From: JBAXPV01 sp037132075
GTDB taxonomy: Bacteria > Bacteroidota > Bacteroidia > Bacteroidales > CAIXZF01
Length of the DNA stretch: 64,000 nt
Direction: 5' to 3'
Assembly (NCBI GenBank): GCA_037132075.1
Contig: JBAXPV010000014.1
Coordinates: 1 to 64,000, forward strand
The notes under the pieces were generated by a model, which was not told where the DNA came from, ran no database searches, and saw only the letters and a program-made list of their open reading frames with translations. The translations under genes were made by a program, and so were the position numbers. Numbering within the stretch: the stretch's first letter is position 1; every line of letters starts with the position of its first letter. Below, in pieces: positions 1 to 8,856 of the stretch.

Positions 1-355
1 TTGACTGGTAAGTAAGATAAGATTTTTTGCAGGGGTGGATAGGATAGACAGGATTAGTTTCGTAATTCTGAGCGAGGTAACTGAGCTTTAGGTTGCCTAA
101 AATAATGAGGATGCCAAGCTGGATTTCAATGGTTTTTAGATTTTAAATAATTGAACGATGCTTTCAGATCCTTGTAAATTAATGCTTTTGCTTCGAAAAG
201 AATCAGGAAGTTCTTTCCTTTCATGTCAAATTATCCTGTCCATCCTGCCGATCCCTGTTATTACTAGAATCACATTGCAATTTATTTGAAAAAATGGCCT
301 TTGACTGGTAAGTAAGATAAGATTTTTGGCAGGGATGGATAGGATAGACAGGATT
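1..355. repeat. dispersed direct and inverted repeats in gene-free left edge
   Basis: A segment of about 55 bp at 1-55 recurs with few changes at 301-355; both copies begin ttgactggtaag and end gacaggatt. Between them, about 228-262, is a related copy in the opposite orientation (tcctgtccatcctg). The half-unit is a short CAGGATAGGACAGG-like sequence. No convincing reading frame covers 1-520 on either strand. A related stretch lies inside a coding sequence near 34780, so this is a dispersed family. Function is unknown. Confidence 0.8.
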
Positions 356-487
356 GGGTTTAGTATCTTTAATCTTAAGTTCAGCTGTCGTATAAGATAG
401 TCGGCGCGTCTTTATTTAGGATTATTTTTAAAAGGACAAGTCGATGTTGATTTTAGAACAAAGCGTAATAAAGGGGCCGAAAAGAAG

Positions 488-520
488 AAAACCCTGCAAA
501 TCAATGACTTGCAGGGTTTT
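488..520 (-). terminator. hairpin terminator after tRNA-Asp
   Basis: The 11-bp arms aaaccctgcaa (489-499) and ttgcagggttt (509-519) pair perfectly around a short loop. On the minus strand the hairpin is followed by a T-rich tract, directly after the tRNA 3' end. This is a standard intrinsic terminator layout. Confidence 0.85.
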
Positions 521-521
521 G

Positions 522-595
522 CGGACCGGACGGGACTCGAACCCGCGACCCCGTGCGTGACAGGCACGTATTCTAACCAGCTGAACTACCGATCC
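522..595 (-). tRNA. tRNA-Asp (anticodon GTC)
   Basis: The reverse complement folds as a complete cloverleaf. The acceptor stem GGATCGG pairs with CCGGTCC, allowing one G-T pair. The D-arm has the AGTTCAGCTGGTT form, the anticodon loop is CTGTCAC with anticodon GTC, and the T-arm contains GGTTCGAGTCC. The CCA end is not encoded. A strong hairpin terminator follows at once. Confidence 0.95.
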
Positions 596-687
596 GGTTA
601 ATTTGGGAGTGCAAATGTAGTACTTATTTTAAATTGTACAAGAAAATTCTGGAAAGAAAATAAATATAATGTGTTATACATCACCTG

Positions 688-2814
688 TCACGGCAACACC
701 TTTACAAGTTTTTGCTGAAATTGCCGCGCTCCATCCTGTATGCGTAACAAATAAAAGCCTGGTGCCAGACTGTTAATATTTATCTTGGTCAAACCGTTCT
801 TATCAAGGGGGTACTTATTGAAAATAGCTCCTGTCATTGTCATAATGTCGCAGGTAGCTTTGTTAGATCTTGGTTTATAATTCACTGAAATCGTTCGACT
901 TGCAGGGTTTGGAAATACTTCGAATAAGCTTGAGTTTAACGGAGAATGAATGCCGAGTATTTCCGGGATGAATCGACGAAATATCCCATTACTATAAGTG
1001 CCGGCAAACAAGTAGTTTTCCTCGACAGTAAGAGATCGTACGCTGCGATTGCCCAGATTATCATTGATTGAATTCCATGATAAGCCATTGTTTATGGAAT
1101 AAAAAACACCCGAGTCCTGGGTGCTTAAAAATAGGTTGTTCCCATCACCGCTTATACAACTTCCTTTCAGGCTGCTTAGGCCGTTATTGATTGCATTCCA
1201 GCTGTTTCCGCTATCCTGTGAAAGAAATACTCCCTCGTTCGAGATTAATGCATAGATATTAATTCCAATGATAGTAACACTTGAAACAGAAGCGGAGGGA
1301 AGTCCAATATCGATGCGGGTCCAGGAGGCCCCTTCATTCGTAGTGAAGAATAATCCCTTTTGCGTGCCGATGTACAGTTTATTTCCAGCCATGGTCATAC
1401 ATTGTGCAGTTCCTTTTGGCAGGGGTGGGTTAATGGCAGACCAGGCTGACATTGGATTGCTGTTCATGAAAACATTTCCGGTATCGTCTGCAGCAAAAAA
1501 GTGATTTTCATCGCCGGTGATACATCGAATATGGTAGTTCCCATTGAAAGCGATTGAAATGCCATTATTGAATTCTGTCCAGTTTTGTCCCTGGTTCCCT
1601 GAATAATGGATTCCCTGCCCATCCTGAAGTACACAGAAATTTTCATGATCCCCAGCGATATCCCAAATTGGGTAAAGAGAGAGCCCCTTATTCAAGGCTA
1701 TCCAATGATTTCCAAGGTCTTCACTGTAGAAAACTCCTTCGCTTGTGGCTGCATAAATTCCTGACGAATCAGTTCTGAGTGACCATATGGTGGAACTTCC
1801 CAGCACTTTTGACAAATATCTCCAATGGATTGAATCGGTATTGGAGGCCAGGACGCCGTTCATGGTCCCGATAAATACGTCATTCTCCTGAAAAGCTAAA
1901 CATTTGGCCTGGGTTTCAAATAAGCCTGAGTTGGAAGCCGGCCAGGTTTGACCGTGATCTGCAGAAACATTAAGGCCGGGTACCGAATTTGCATAAATCT
2001 TGTTGTGGTAGCAAAATAGATCTTCAAGATACAGTGATGGAAACCGGAATCCTGAAACATAATTAGTCCAGTCAATGTGAAATAATGAGCTGCGAACGAT
2101 GCCTGTTTGTGTTGCCAGATAGACATACGTGCCATCCGAATCCATCGAGTAAAGGGCGTGTAATTGATTGTCAGTAAGACCTTGTTTCACTTCGGTCCAG
2201 CTTTGCCCGTAATCAAGAGAACGGTATACACTGCCAATATTCCATGGGTAGGCCAGAAAGGGTTGGGTACAGACAAACATAGTATTTTGGCTGCAGGCAA
2301 GACCTGAAATGGCAACCGCCGGAAGGCCATTTGCCAATAGACTCCAGCTATTGCCATCGTCTGGAGATATGTATAAACCGTATCGGGTCGCTGCATATAT
2401 GTTGCTCCCATAGACCCGCATGAAATTAATATTAAGATTTCCCAGGGCATTGTTTACAAGGGTCCAGGTATTCGCATTGTCAGAGGAACGATAGATTCCT
2501 CCATCAAAGGTTGCAGCAAAAATTAGATTTCCCTTAACGAGCAGGTCGTTGATCGATTGCGCCTGGAGGCCATCATTTCCTTGTGTCCAGTGCATACCAG
2601 CGTCGGTGCTGGTAAAAATTCCGCCCGTGCTAGTGTTATAGGGTGACGTCCCTGCGATAATCATATTCCCTTTGAGGGCCAGGGCAGTTACCCATCTGTT
2701 CCAAGATTCACCGCCATTTACCGCTTCCCATTGGGCATAAGAATAGTGAAAAGTTAATAGTGAAAAATGAAAAATGAGGAGAGTGGTTGCCAGAGATTTG
2801 GGAAACCTTTTCAT
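688..2814 (-). CDS. T9SS-secreted beta-propeller protein with sortilin/BNR-like repeats
   Basis: A 708-aa secreted protein. Residues 1-27 are a signal peptide ending in YAQ. The body is a string of about 45-residue repeats with GNSWxxxNxGL and SxDxGxxW motifs, typical of YCF48/BNR-sortilin beta-propellers. The last 85 residues hold the PNPASRTISV and GFYLLRIQDG motifs of a T9SS type A sorting domain, so export and surface attachment or release are expected. The hydrophobic core of the signal peptide is encoded by a TTTCACTTTT-type simple repeat that also occurs in nearby spacers. It stands alone after the tRNA. The substrate is unknown; many such proteins are adhesins or scaffolds. Confidence 0.85.
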   Translation of the reverse strand: MKRFPKSLATTLLIFHFSLLTFHYSYAQWEAVNGGESWNRWVTALALKGNMIIAGTSPYNTSTGGIFTSTDAGMHWTQGNDGLQAQSINDLLVKGNLIFAATFDGGIYRSSDNANTWTLVNNALGNLNINFMRVYGSNIYAATRYGLYISPDDGNSWSLLANGLPAVAISGLACSQNTMFVCTQPFLAYPWNIGSVYRSLDYGQSWTEVKQGLTDNQLHALYSMDSDGTYVYLATQTGIVRSSLFHIDWTNYVSGFRFPSLYLEDLFCYHNKIYANSVPGLNVSADHGQTWPASNSGLFETQAKCLAFQENDVFIGTMNGVLASNTDSIHWRYLSKVLGSSTIWSLRTDSSGIYAATSEGVFYSEDLGNHWIALNKGLSLYPIWDIAGDHENFCVLQDGQGIHYSGNQGQNWTEFNNGISIAFNGNYHIRCITGDENHFFAADDTGNVFMNSNPMSAWSAINPPLPKGTAQCMTMAGNKLYIGTQKGLFFTTNEGASWTRIDIGLPSASVSSVTIIGINIYALISNEGVFLSQDSGNSWNAINNGLSSLKGSCISGDGNNLFLSTQDSGVFYSINNGLSWNSINDNLGNRSVRSLTVEENYLFAGTYSNGIFRRFIPEILGIHSPLNSSLFEVFPNPASRTISVNYKPRSNKATCDIMTMTGAIFNKYPLDKNGLTKININSLAPGFYLLRIQDGARQFQQKLVKVLP

Positions 2815-3022
2815 GGGTTCTATTTTTGTATAAAGTTATTAGATAAATTGATTTGTTATCTAAATAACATCAGCCTGTTTTACTTTCACTCAAAAGAGCC
2901 CAAGAAGTCCCAAACAGGCCTTTCACTTTTCACCATTCACTTTTTACTAAAAATAGTGATACTAAAGCGATTTAATCGAAATTATTAATATCTTTGTCCC
3001 GAAAAAAATAAATACACCCGAT
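2815..3022. other. intergenic spacer with TTTCACTTTT-type simple repeat
   Basis: This is a divergent spacer. About 2920-2955 holds tandem variants of tttcactttt, the same filler seen at 3440-3493 and 4364-4395 and in the signal-peptide codons of the neighbouring gene (about 2745-2780). No gene was found. Confidence 0.6.
2989..2996 (+). promoter_or_regulatory. -7 box of thioredoxin gene (TATCTTTG)
   Basis: A perfect match to the Bacteroidota TAnnTTTG -7 element, 26 bp before the ATG at 3023. No good -33 TTTG was found at the usual spacing, so this rests on the -7 box alone. Confidence 0.5.
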
Positions 3023-3442
3023 ATGATCACCACTTTAGTAATCCTTGGCATTGTTGCCGGCGGCATTGGCTACCTTGTTTTCCAAACAAAAAAGATAAAA
3101 AATTTGCCGGATGTGACTTCTGATCGTATCGTAAAACTGACCGCTCAGAACTTTGCCCAGCAAACACAAAAAGGAATCGTCCTGGTCGATTTCTGGGCTG
3201 CCTGGTGCATGCCCTGCAAAATGCTGTCACCAATTTTGAATGAAGTTGCAGAAGAAATTGATGGGAAGGCAAAAATCGGGAAACTAAATATCGACGAGCA
3301 ACAGGCTATTGCCTCGAAATTCAATGTTCGCAACATCCCCACGATTATTTTGTTTAAAAACGGGAAAGAAATTGACCGCATCGTTGGCGTGAAAACCAAA
3401 GCTGTATTGGTGAAGAAGCTGTCAATGGCCTCATTTAAGTGA
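3023..3442 (+). CDS. membrane-anchored thioredoxin
   Basis: A 139-aa thioredoxin-fold protein. Residues 1-20 form a hydrophobic N-terminal segment that probably anchors it in the inner membrane. A full thioredoxin domain follows, with active site WCMPC (C62 and C65) and the cis-proline loop RNIPTII. Classical thioredoxin has WCGPC, so the dipeptide between the cysteines differs (Met-Pro). The gene converges on the arsenic operon and could supply electrons to its thioredoxin-dependent arsenate reductase, but only if the domain faces the cytoplasm. Topology cannot be decided from the sequence. Confidence 0.85.
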   Translation: MITTLVILGIVAGGIGYLVFQTKKIKNLPDVTSDRIVKLTAQNFAQQTQKGIVLVDFWAAWCMPCKMLSPILNEVAEEIDGKAKIGKLNIDEQQAIASKFNVRNIPTIILFKNGKEIDRIVGVKTKAVLVKKLSMASFK

Positions 3443-3455
3443 AAAGTGAAAGGCT

Positions 3456-3491
3456 AAAAGTGAAAGACACAGCCCTCGGTCTTTCACTTTT
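3456..3491. terminator. bidirectional hairpin between trx and arsM
   Basis: The arms aaaagtgaaagac (3456-3468) and gtctttcactttt (3479-3491) pair perfectly. The hairpin lies between the convergent thioredoxin and arsM genes and covers the arsM stop codon. It is built from the local TTTCACTTTT repeat. Confidence 0.6.
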
Positions 3492-4299
3492 CAGCCGTTA
3501 CGGTAATGCTAAAAATTCCAGTATCTGTGGCTTTCAATGATTCAATTTCTGATTTCGTGGCGATCATGGCTAAGACATCATCCGGGATTTCTACCTGTTT
3601 TACCTTAACAACGGAAATGTTATTAAACCCGGTGTCACTGATGATCTTTAGGTAGTATTCCTGTTGTAGCGCCCCAGCCACACATCCTGCATACATCTCT
3701 GCACTGGCTTGCAGGCTGGGAGGGAGGGTTCCGTGCAGCACCACATCAGAGATGCAGAAATGACCACCGGGTTTCAATACGCGATAGATCTCGGAAAAGG
3801 CTTTGTTTTTGTCAGGCACGAGGTTTAATACACAATTGCTGATCACAACATCAATAATCCCATCATGAAACGGCATTTCTTCTATGTCTCCATGGAAGAA
3901 TTCAACATTGGTAAACCCAAGTTTTTCTGCATTTTTACGGGCTTTGATGATCATGATGTCGGTGAAATCGAGCCCGGTTACTTTACCATTTGGTCCTGTT
4001 AGAGCCCTGGCAACGAAACAGTCATTCCCGGCACCTGAGCCCAGGTCGAGCACATGATTGCCTTCTTTGATTCCGGCAAACTCTGTTGGTAAACCACATC
4101 CCAGGCCCATATCAGCCTCAGGAACGTATCCCTCCAAGGTGGAGTAATCATCAGAGAAATTTGAGTAATCAGTGATTTTCGTAGTTGATGCACCGCAGCA
4201 GCAGCTACATCCCTGGGTCGGAGTGTCCTGACACTCAGCAATCGCTGTATAACGGTCTTTTACAAGGTCTTTCAGTTCAATCTTCGTTTTCATTTTCAT
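3484..4299 (-). CDS. arsM: arsenite S-adenosylmethionine methyltransferase
   Basis: A 271-aa class I SAM methyltransferase that methylates As(III) to volatile or exportable methylarsenicals. The SAM-binding motif is VLDLGSGAGND (about residues 83-93). Three cysteines match the As(III)-binding triad of ArsM: C68 (GLGCG), C156 (SNCVLNL) and C206 (AGCVAGA). The spacing of the last two equals that in the characterised algal enzyme. A Cys-rich N-terminal stretch (CSCCCG, residues 31-36) is common in bacterial homologues. It is the last gene of the ars operon, 88 bp after acr3, a wider gap than elsewhere in the operon. Confidence 0.93.
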   Translation of the reverse strand: MKMKTKIELKDLVKDRYTAIAECQDTPTQGCSCCCGASTTKITDYSNFSDDYSTLEGYVPEADMGLGCGLPTEFAGIKEGNHVLDLGSGAGNDCFVARALTGPNGKVTGLDFTDIMIIKARKNAEKLGFTNVEFFHGDIEEMPFHDGIIDVVISNCVLNLVPDKNKAFSEIYRVLKPGGHFCISDVVLHGTLPPSLQASAEMYAGCVAGALQQEYYLKIISDTGFNNISVVKVKQVEIPDDVLAMIATKSEIESLKATDTGIFSITVTAEK

Positions 4300-4387
4300 T
4301 TTTCTTTATAAATTTGTTGCGAGCAACAGCGTTTCGCAGAATACATTTCATGGTCAATTCTGAATTTCACTGTTCACCTTTCGTTTT

Positions 4388-5434
4388 TCACTTTTTGAAT
4401 TTCCCCTGGAATTTTAACGCCACATTCACCAATGCAAGTAAAACAGGGACTTCCACTAAAGGTCCAATCACAGCAGCGAAAGCAATTCCCGATTTGATCC
4501 CGAACGTTGCCACCGCTACAGCAATGGCTAATTCAAAATTATTACTGGCAGCTGTAAATGAGATCGCCGTGGTCTTGCCGTAGGAAGCGCCCATTTTCTT
4601 TCCCATGAAAAAGGAAACCATGAACATGATCACAAAGTAAATAATCAGGGGTATGGCAATTCGTACCACATCCAATGGAATCTGAACAATATATTCGCCC
4701 TTCAATGAGAACATTACAAGGATCGTAAATAACAATGCGACTAAGGTAATCGGGCTGATTTTCGGAATAAACTTCCGTTCAAACCAATCCTTTCCTTTCA
4801 GGGCAATCAAGCTGTAGCGACTGATGATTCCCGCCAGGAATGGGATTCCCAGGTAAATAAAGACACTCTTCGCAATTTCGCCGATGGTAATCCCTGCGAC
4901 CGCTTCGTTAACAGGAAGACCGAACCATCCAGGTAAAATCGCGATAAACACATAAGCATAAGCCGAAAAGAATATCACCTGGAAGATAGAATTGAAGGCA
5001 ACCAAGCCTGCTGCATATTCCCTGTCGCCTTTGGCCAACTCGTTCCAAACGATCACCATGGCGATACAACGTGCCAATCCGATCAGAATCAATCCGAACA
5101 TGTATTCAGGATAGCCCCTAAGGAATATAATAGCCAGAAGGAACATTAATACCGGACCAATAATCCAGTTCTGAACAAGAGAGAGCAGCAATACCTTGTA
5201 ATCCCTGAAGACCTCGCCCAATTCCTCATATCTTACTTTTGCCAGTGGCGGATACATCATCAGAATCAACCCGATGGCTATTGGTATGTTGGTGGTGCCA
5301 ATGCTCATCTTTTCCCAGAATCCGGCAATGCCAGGCGAAAAATATCCCCAGCCTATGCCAATAGCCATAGCCAATAAAATCCAGAGTGTCAGGTAACGGT
5401 CCAAAAATTTTAGTCTTTTTGTTGATGACGGCAT
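4388..5434 (-). CDS. acr3: ACR3-family arsenite efflux permease
   Basis: A 348-aa inner-membrane protein with about ten hydrophobic segments, typical of the ACR3 (BASS-superfamily) arsenite/H+ antiporters. The conserved cysteine of the fourth membrane segment is present in GLARCIAMVIVWN (C123), a hallmark of ACR3. It exports As(III) produced by ArsC. It lies 10 bp after arsC in the operon. No ArsA ATPase was found in this window, so efflux is probably ion-coupled. Confidence 0.95.
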   Translation of the reverse strand: MPSSTKRLKFLDRYLTLWILLAMAIGIGWGYFSPGIAGFWEKMSIGTTNIPIAIGLILMMYPPLAKVRYEELGEVFRDYKVLLLSLVQNWIIGPVLMFLLAIIFLRGYPEYMFGLILIGLARCIAMVIVWNELAKGDREYAAGLVAFNSIFQVIFFSAYAYVFIAILPGWFGLPVNEAVAGITIGEIAKSVFIYLGIPFLAGIISRYSLIALKGKDWFERKFIPKISPITLVALLFTILVMFSLKGEYIVQIPLDVVRIAIPLIIYFVIMFMVSFFMGKKMGASYGKTTAISFTAASNNFELAIAVAVATFGIKSGIAFAAVIGPLVEVPVLLALVNVALKFQGKFKK

Positions 5435-5444
5435 AATACGAATG

Positions 5445-5864
5445 TTATGATTTATAATATGTTGCGTAGAATTCTCTCAAGCGCGCACGGATGTCGTCCC
5501 GAACCTGGCGGTAAACTGGGAGGATTTCTTCTTCAGTCCCCACAGCATCAGCTGGATCAGGAAATCCAATATGCAATTGTTTCCCTACTGTTCCTGTAAA
5601 AATCGGGCAAGTCTCCCGGGCATGATCACAGACTGTAATGACGAAATCAAAAGGCTCATCTTTAAATAGATCTGCATTCTTGGGGTAATGACCTTCAAGG
5701 CTGATGCCGATCTCTTTCATTACAGTTATGGTATGGGGATTCACCGATGCTGCCGGATTTGTTCCGGCCGAGAATACTTCGAGAAATGGATTAAAACTTG
5801 CCAGGATAGCTTCTGCCATCTGGCTACGACAGGAATTGCCTGTACATAAAATCAGAACTTTCAT
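5445..5864 (-). CDS. arsC: thioredoxin-coupled arsenate reductase
   Basis: A 139-aa protein of the low-molecular-weight phosphatase-like ArsC class, which reduces As(V) to As(III) with electrons from thioredoxin. The P-loop is CTGNSCRS (C7 and C12), with a second redox pair at C79 and C86 (VCDHARETCP), matching the cysteine relay of the Staphylococcus/Bacillus-type enzyme. It lies 10 bp from both arsR and acr3. The thioredoxin at 3023 is a possible partner. Confidence 0.95.
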   Translation of the reverse strand: MKVLILCTGNSCRSQMAEAILASFNPFLEVFSAGTNPAASVNPHTITVMKEIGISLEGHYPKNADLFKDEPFDFVITVCDHARETCPIFTGTVGKQLHIGFPDPADAVGTEEEILPVYRQVRDDIRARLREFYATYYKS

Positions 5865-5874
5865 GATATAATAT

Positions 5875-6210
5875 TTAATGTGTCTTACAAATGACCTCTA
5901 CGTTGATTTCTTCAAAAAAGTCACAAAAATATTTTCGGACCAGGGGAAGTTTTTCACTGCACAAGCAATAGTTTACTTTAATTCCTTCAATTTCTCCATG
6001 GATCAATCCGGCTTTCTTTAATTCCTGGAGATGTTGCGAAACTGTTGTCCGGCTCAGTGGGATATCTTGGGTGATATCACCTGAAATACATGTTTTTTTC
6101 TCTGCCAGATAACGTAATATCGCAAGCCTGGCCGGATGTGACAAGACTTTTGCCAGGCTGGCCAGCTCCTGCAAATCACTTGAGAACATTGCTTTTTTTG
6201 AATAGGTCAT
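5875..6210 (-). CDS. arsR: ArsR-family metalloregulator
   Basis: A 111-aa winged-helix repressor. The DNA-recognition helix is around SRTTVSQHLQELKKAGLI (residues 53-70). The classical ELCVCDL arsenic site in helix 3 is absent. Candidate As(III) ligands are instead C41 beside the helix-turn-helix, C82 and C84 (NYCLCSE), C96 and C108, so the inducer site is probably of a variant type. It is the fourth gene of the operon and probably represses it through the palindrome at 8873-8888. Confidence 0.92.
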   Translation of the reverse strand: MTYSKKAMFSSDLQELASLAKVLSHPARLAILRYLAEKKTCISGDITQDIPLSRTTVSQHLQELKKAGLIHGEIEGIKVNYCLCSEKLPLVRKYFCDFFEEINVEVICKTH

Positions 6211-6216
6211 AAATTA

Positions 6217-6945
6217 TTATTTTTTACATGCAGGTGTACCGGGAGGACAACAGGGGACATCCGCTTTTGAGGCGGCTTTGATCAGCTCCGCAGCTTTTGT
6301 CGTACCAGGAAAAATACCTGTCATCTGGCCTTTGCTGTTAAAAACAACGACAGAGCTTTGTGGTTTACTCAAGGATATTTCAAGAAATTTGAGGAATTTC
6401 TCTTCAGATTTTTCTTTCGCTTTCACTTCGATGCTGACTGCCTTTCCTTTCATTTGGTCACAGCTTGTTTTACAGGTAGCAAGGGTTGCAGCCCTGTCGG
6501 GGTAAGCAATATCGCTGACAACCATAAATACAGATTTCCCTTCCCCTAATAATTTTAACACATTCGCCTGGCCAGGGGTAGGAACAGCCTTGACCATATT
6601 CCCCTGGTTAATCTTATCGTTGGCAAGAACTGCAGTGGTGATCCCGTTTGAGGCCAAAACCATTACGGAAGGAACGGGCAGGGGGTTCAACTTGTATTTT
6701 CCGACGATTGCCTTGTTGCCAGGTGCTGACTTGTCAATAATGAAATAGTTTGCCTTTTTTACTTCAGCCACGGCTGCTTTAAGCATTGGTTCTGTTTTGG
6801 CGATATTGGTATTTTTGTCTTTCAGTAAAAGATACACCGTATTCCCTGATGACAGGGCTTTGTCGATGTCCTGCTGATTCTGTGCTCCAGCTTGTACTGC
6901 AAAAAGTATCAATGGCAATAGCGTTAAAAGGATAATTTTTTTCAT
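6217..6945 (-). CDS. secreted tandem thioredoxin-fold protein with Cys-rich tail, ars-linked
   Basis: A 242-aa exported protein with a signal peptide (residues 1-21, cleavage after AGA). The mature part reads as two thioredoxin-like halves, about 24-125 and 130-222. Each has an alpha/beta pattern and a VFNSKG/VLASNG-type strand-turn, but neither has a CxxC active site. Cysteines occur only as C158 and C162 in the second half and as a tail cluster C232, C233 and C240 (PCCPPGTPAC). That pattern suits thiol metalloid binding better than disulfide exchange. It overlaps the ATPase gene by 4 bp and lies 6 bp before arsR, so it is clearly operonic. I do not recognise a named family. Confidence 0.75.
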   Translation of the reverse strand: MKKIILLTLLPLILFAVQAGAQNQQDIDKALSSGNTVYLLLKDKNTNIAKTEPMLKAAVAEVKKANYFIIDKSAPGNKAIVGKYKLNPLPVPSVMVLASNGITTAVLANDKINQGNMVKAVPTPGQANVLKLLGEGKSVFMVVSDIAYPDRAATLATCKTSCDQMKGKAVSIEVKAKEKSEEKFLKFLEISLSKPQSSVVVFNSKGQMTGIFPGTTKAAELIKAASKADVPCCPPGTPACKK

Positions 6946-7613
6946 AGGATTTCTTCTTTTCCATTAATGAGTTTAATAATTCTATGTCCGTAATTCGCAG
7001 CCATAGGGCTGTGTGTGACCATCAATATTGAGATCTTATGATCCTCATTTATTGTCTTTAAAAAGTCCAGGATCTCCAGGGATAGCGCCGGGTCGAGATT
7101 CCCGGTCGGTTCGTCAGCCAGGATCATAGAAGGTTTGTTAACCAGGGCCCGGGCAATGGCTACCCTTTGTTGCTGACCAGCGGATAACTCCCTGGGGAGG
7201 TGACTTAGGCGATCCGACAATCCTACCATGTCCAATACTTCGGATGAAAGCCTTAGCTGTTCTTCCTTTTTCTTACCCGAAAGCGACAGTGGTAACATCA
7301 CATTCTGACGGGCTGTGAGGTAGGGGACAAGCGAGAAATTCTGCATCACGAATCCGAAATGTTTTTTGCGACAATCAGCAAGTTCTCTTTCAGAAACAGC
7401 CTCGAGTTTTTTCCCATCAAGAAGGATGCTGCCAGCGCTGGGCCTGATCAATCCTCCCAACATCAGCAACAAGGTGGTTTTACCTGAACCTGATCTCCCG
7501 GTGATCGTTGTAAAGCTGCCCTGTTCCAATCTCAGGTTTAGACCATCGAGTGCATGAATCAGTCCATCATGGTGGCGGTAAGTCTTTTGTAAATTTATGG
7601 TTTCAAGTAACAT
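6942..7613 (-). CDS. ABC transporter ATPase, LolD/MacB type
   Basis: A 223-aa nucleotide-binding subunit. Walker A is GRSGSGKTT (about residues 38-46), the signature is LSAGQQQR, Walker B is ILADEPTGNLD, and an H-loop follows in MVTHSP. This is the LolD/MacB/FtsE class that powers mechanotransmission rather than substrate channels. It abuts the permease gene (stop and start adjacent) and overlaps the tandem thioredoxin-fold gene by 4 bp. Confidence 0.92.
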   Translation of the reverse strand: MLLETINLQKTYRHHDGLIHALDGLNLRLEQGSFTTITGRSGSGKTTLLLMLGGLIRPSAGSILLDGKKLEAVSERELADCRKKHFGFVMQNFSLVPYLTARQNVMLPLSLSGKKKEEQLRLSSEVLDMVGLSDRLSHLPRELSAGQQQRVAIARALVNKPSMILADEPTGNLDPALSLEILDFLKTINEDHKISILMVTHSPMAANYGHRIIKLINGKEEIL

Positions 7614-8834
7614 TTATACCTCCTGAAGATTAAGATAAGGGTCTATTTTGGATGTCAATATTACAGGGAACAAAGACCCAAGCAAGGCTGTGAAGACCGA
7701 CAAAAGGATGGCATAAGCGAATAGACCGAATACTGGGCTAACCGCTATGCCTGCTATTTGCGGTCCCAGGTAAACCGCGGCAAGAGTCCCGATGAGATAG
7801 CCTAAAATGCCTCCCATGAACCCGAGAATCAGGGCTTTAGTCATAAACATCATGAAGATTTTAATAGCTGGAAAACCGAGCATCCTGAGTACGCCGATCT
7901 CTTTGGTTCTCTCATTAACATTAGCCCACATGAAATTTCCAATAGAGATTCCACCAACAAATAAGATGATCATTAAAAACAACAGAGATATTTTTTTCAT
8001 CAGTTTGTTCGTCTCAACCTGGGTGGATACGATTTGTCCGATCGTGGTCACCCTGGTGTCAGGTAAAACATTACGAAGCTTACTCAGAAGCCCATCTGAG
8101 ATGGCATTACAGCATCCCATGATCTCAATAGCACTGATCTGGTCAGGGATTCCGAGAACTTCTTGTGCTTTTTTAAGGTGGATAAAGATACGGTCATCGT
8201 CAATGGTGCCCGTTTCCGGCAAAACCCTGGCAACAGTGAATTCCTGCGTCTTAATCATCAACCGCGCTCCTGCTTTTAACTTTATTTTACTTGCGATGGC
8301 AGCACCCAGCAGGCATTCCGCTTGTTGAAGTGTGTCAATGCCTTTGTGCTGTAACTTTGGGTCTTCATAACCATGGGAGGTATTGGCTTCATTATTGCTT
8401 GCACAGCTGGCTTTCACACCATCAGATACGAGTCCTACCGATTGCCAGAGTGGCTTGGAGGCAATTTCGCTTTTTGGTAATATTCCAGTCAGCACAGTTT
8501 TTATTCCATTGATTTCGATACTGCGGCTAAGTTTTGGAGACAGGTTGTCAACACCTTCCAGGGTGGAGTTCATCACCCGCTCAACATATTCCTGGGGCAG
8601 GGTAGGGCCATCAATATCTGCAGCATAATAATCGGCAATACTGGCCCCTTGAGGAAGTACGAGTATATTTGCACCCAGGTTATCCAGTTTTACGGCTACT
8701 GCTTTTTCGGAAAACTGTGTCAGGGTCTTTATGCCAACCATGACAGCAATACCAAGTGTGATGGCGAGTAGGCCGGAGATCAGCCTCGATTTTCGCAGCC
8801 ATAATTCGATCCAAATCAGGTTCCAGCTATTCAT
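7614..8834 (-). CDS. FtsX/MacB-type ABC permease, first gene of ars operon
   Basis: A 406-aa permease with one N-terminal membrane helix, a periplasmic core of about 220 residues and three C-terminal helices, the MacB/FtsX plan. The frame is open to 8870, but a -7 box lies at 8857-8864, so an ATG at 8870 would fall inside the promoter. I choose the ATG at 8834. The periplasmic part carries four cysteines (C144, C174 and the pair C241-C242 in MGCCNAI), unusual for this class and suggestive of thiol-metalloid handling. The cargo is unknown. Confidence 0.85.
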   Translation of the reverse strand: MNSWNLIWIELWLRKSRLISGLLAITLGIAVMVGIKTLTQFSEKAVAVKLDNLGANILVLPQGASIADYYAADIDGPTLPQEYVERVMNSTLEGVDNLSPKLSRSIEINGIKTVLTGILPKSEIASKPLWQSVGLVSDGVKASCASNNEANTSHGYEDPKLQHKGIDTLQQAECLLGAAIASKIKLKAGARLMIKTQEFTVARVLPETGTIDDDRIFIHLKKAQEVLGIPDQISAIEIMGCCNAISDGLLSKLRNVLPDTRVTTIGQIVSTQVETNKLMKKISLLFLMIILFVGGISIGNFMWANVNERTKEIGVLRMLGFPAIKIFMMFMTKALILGFMGGILGYLIGTLAAVYLGPQIAGIAVSPVFGLFAYAILLSVFTALLGSLFPVILTSKIDPYLNLQEV

Positions 8835-8856
8835 AATCAATTCAGTATATATGACG

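Noticed and set aside
1..521. Possible integration (att) site next to tRNA-Asp
   Set aside because: The repeats do not match the tRNA 3' end and there is no integrase or phage gene in the window.
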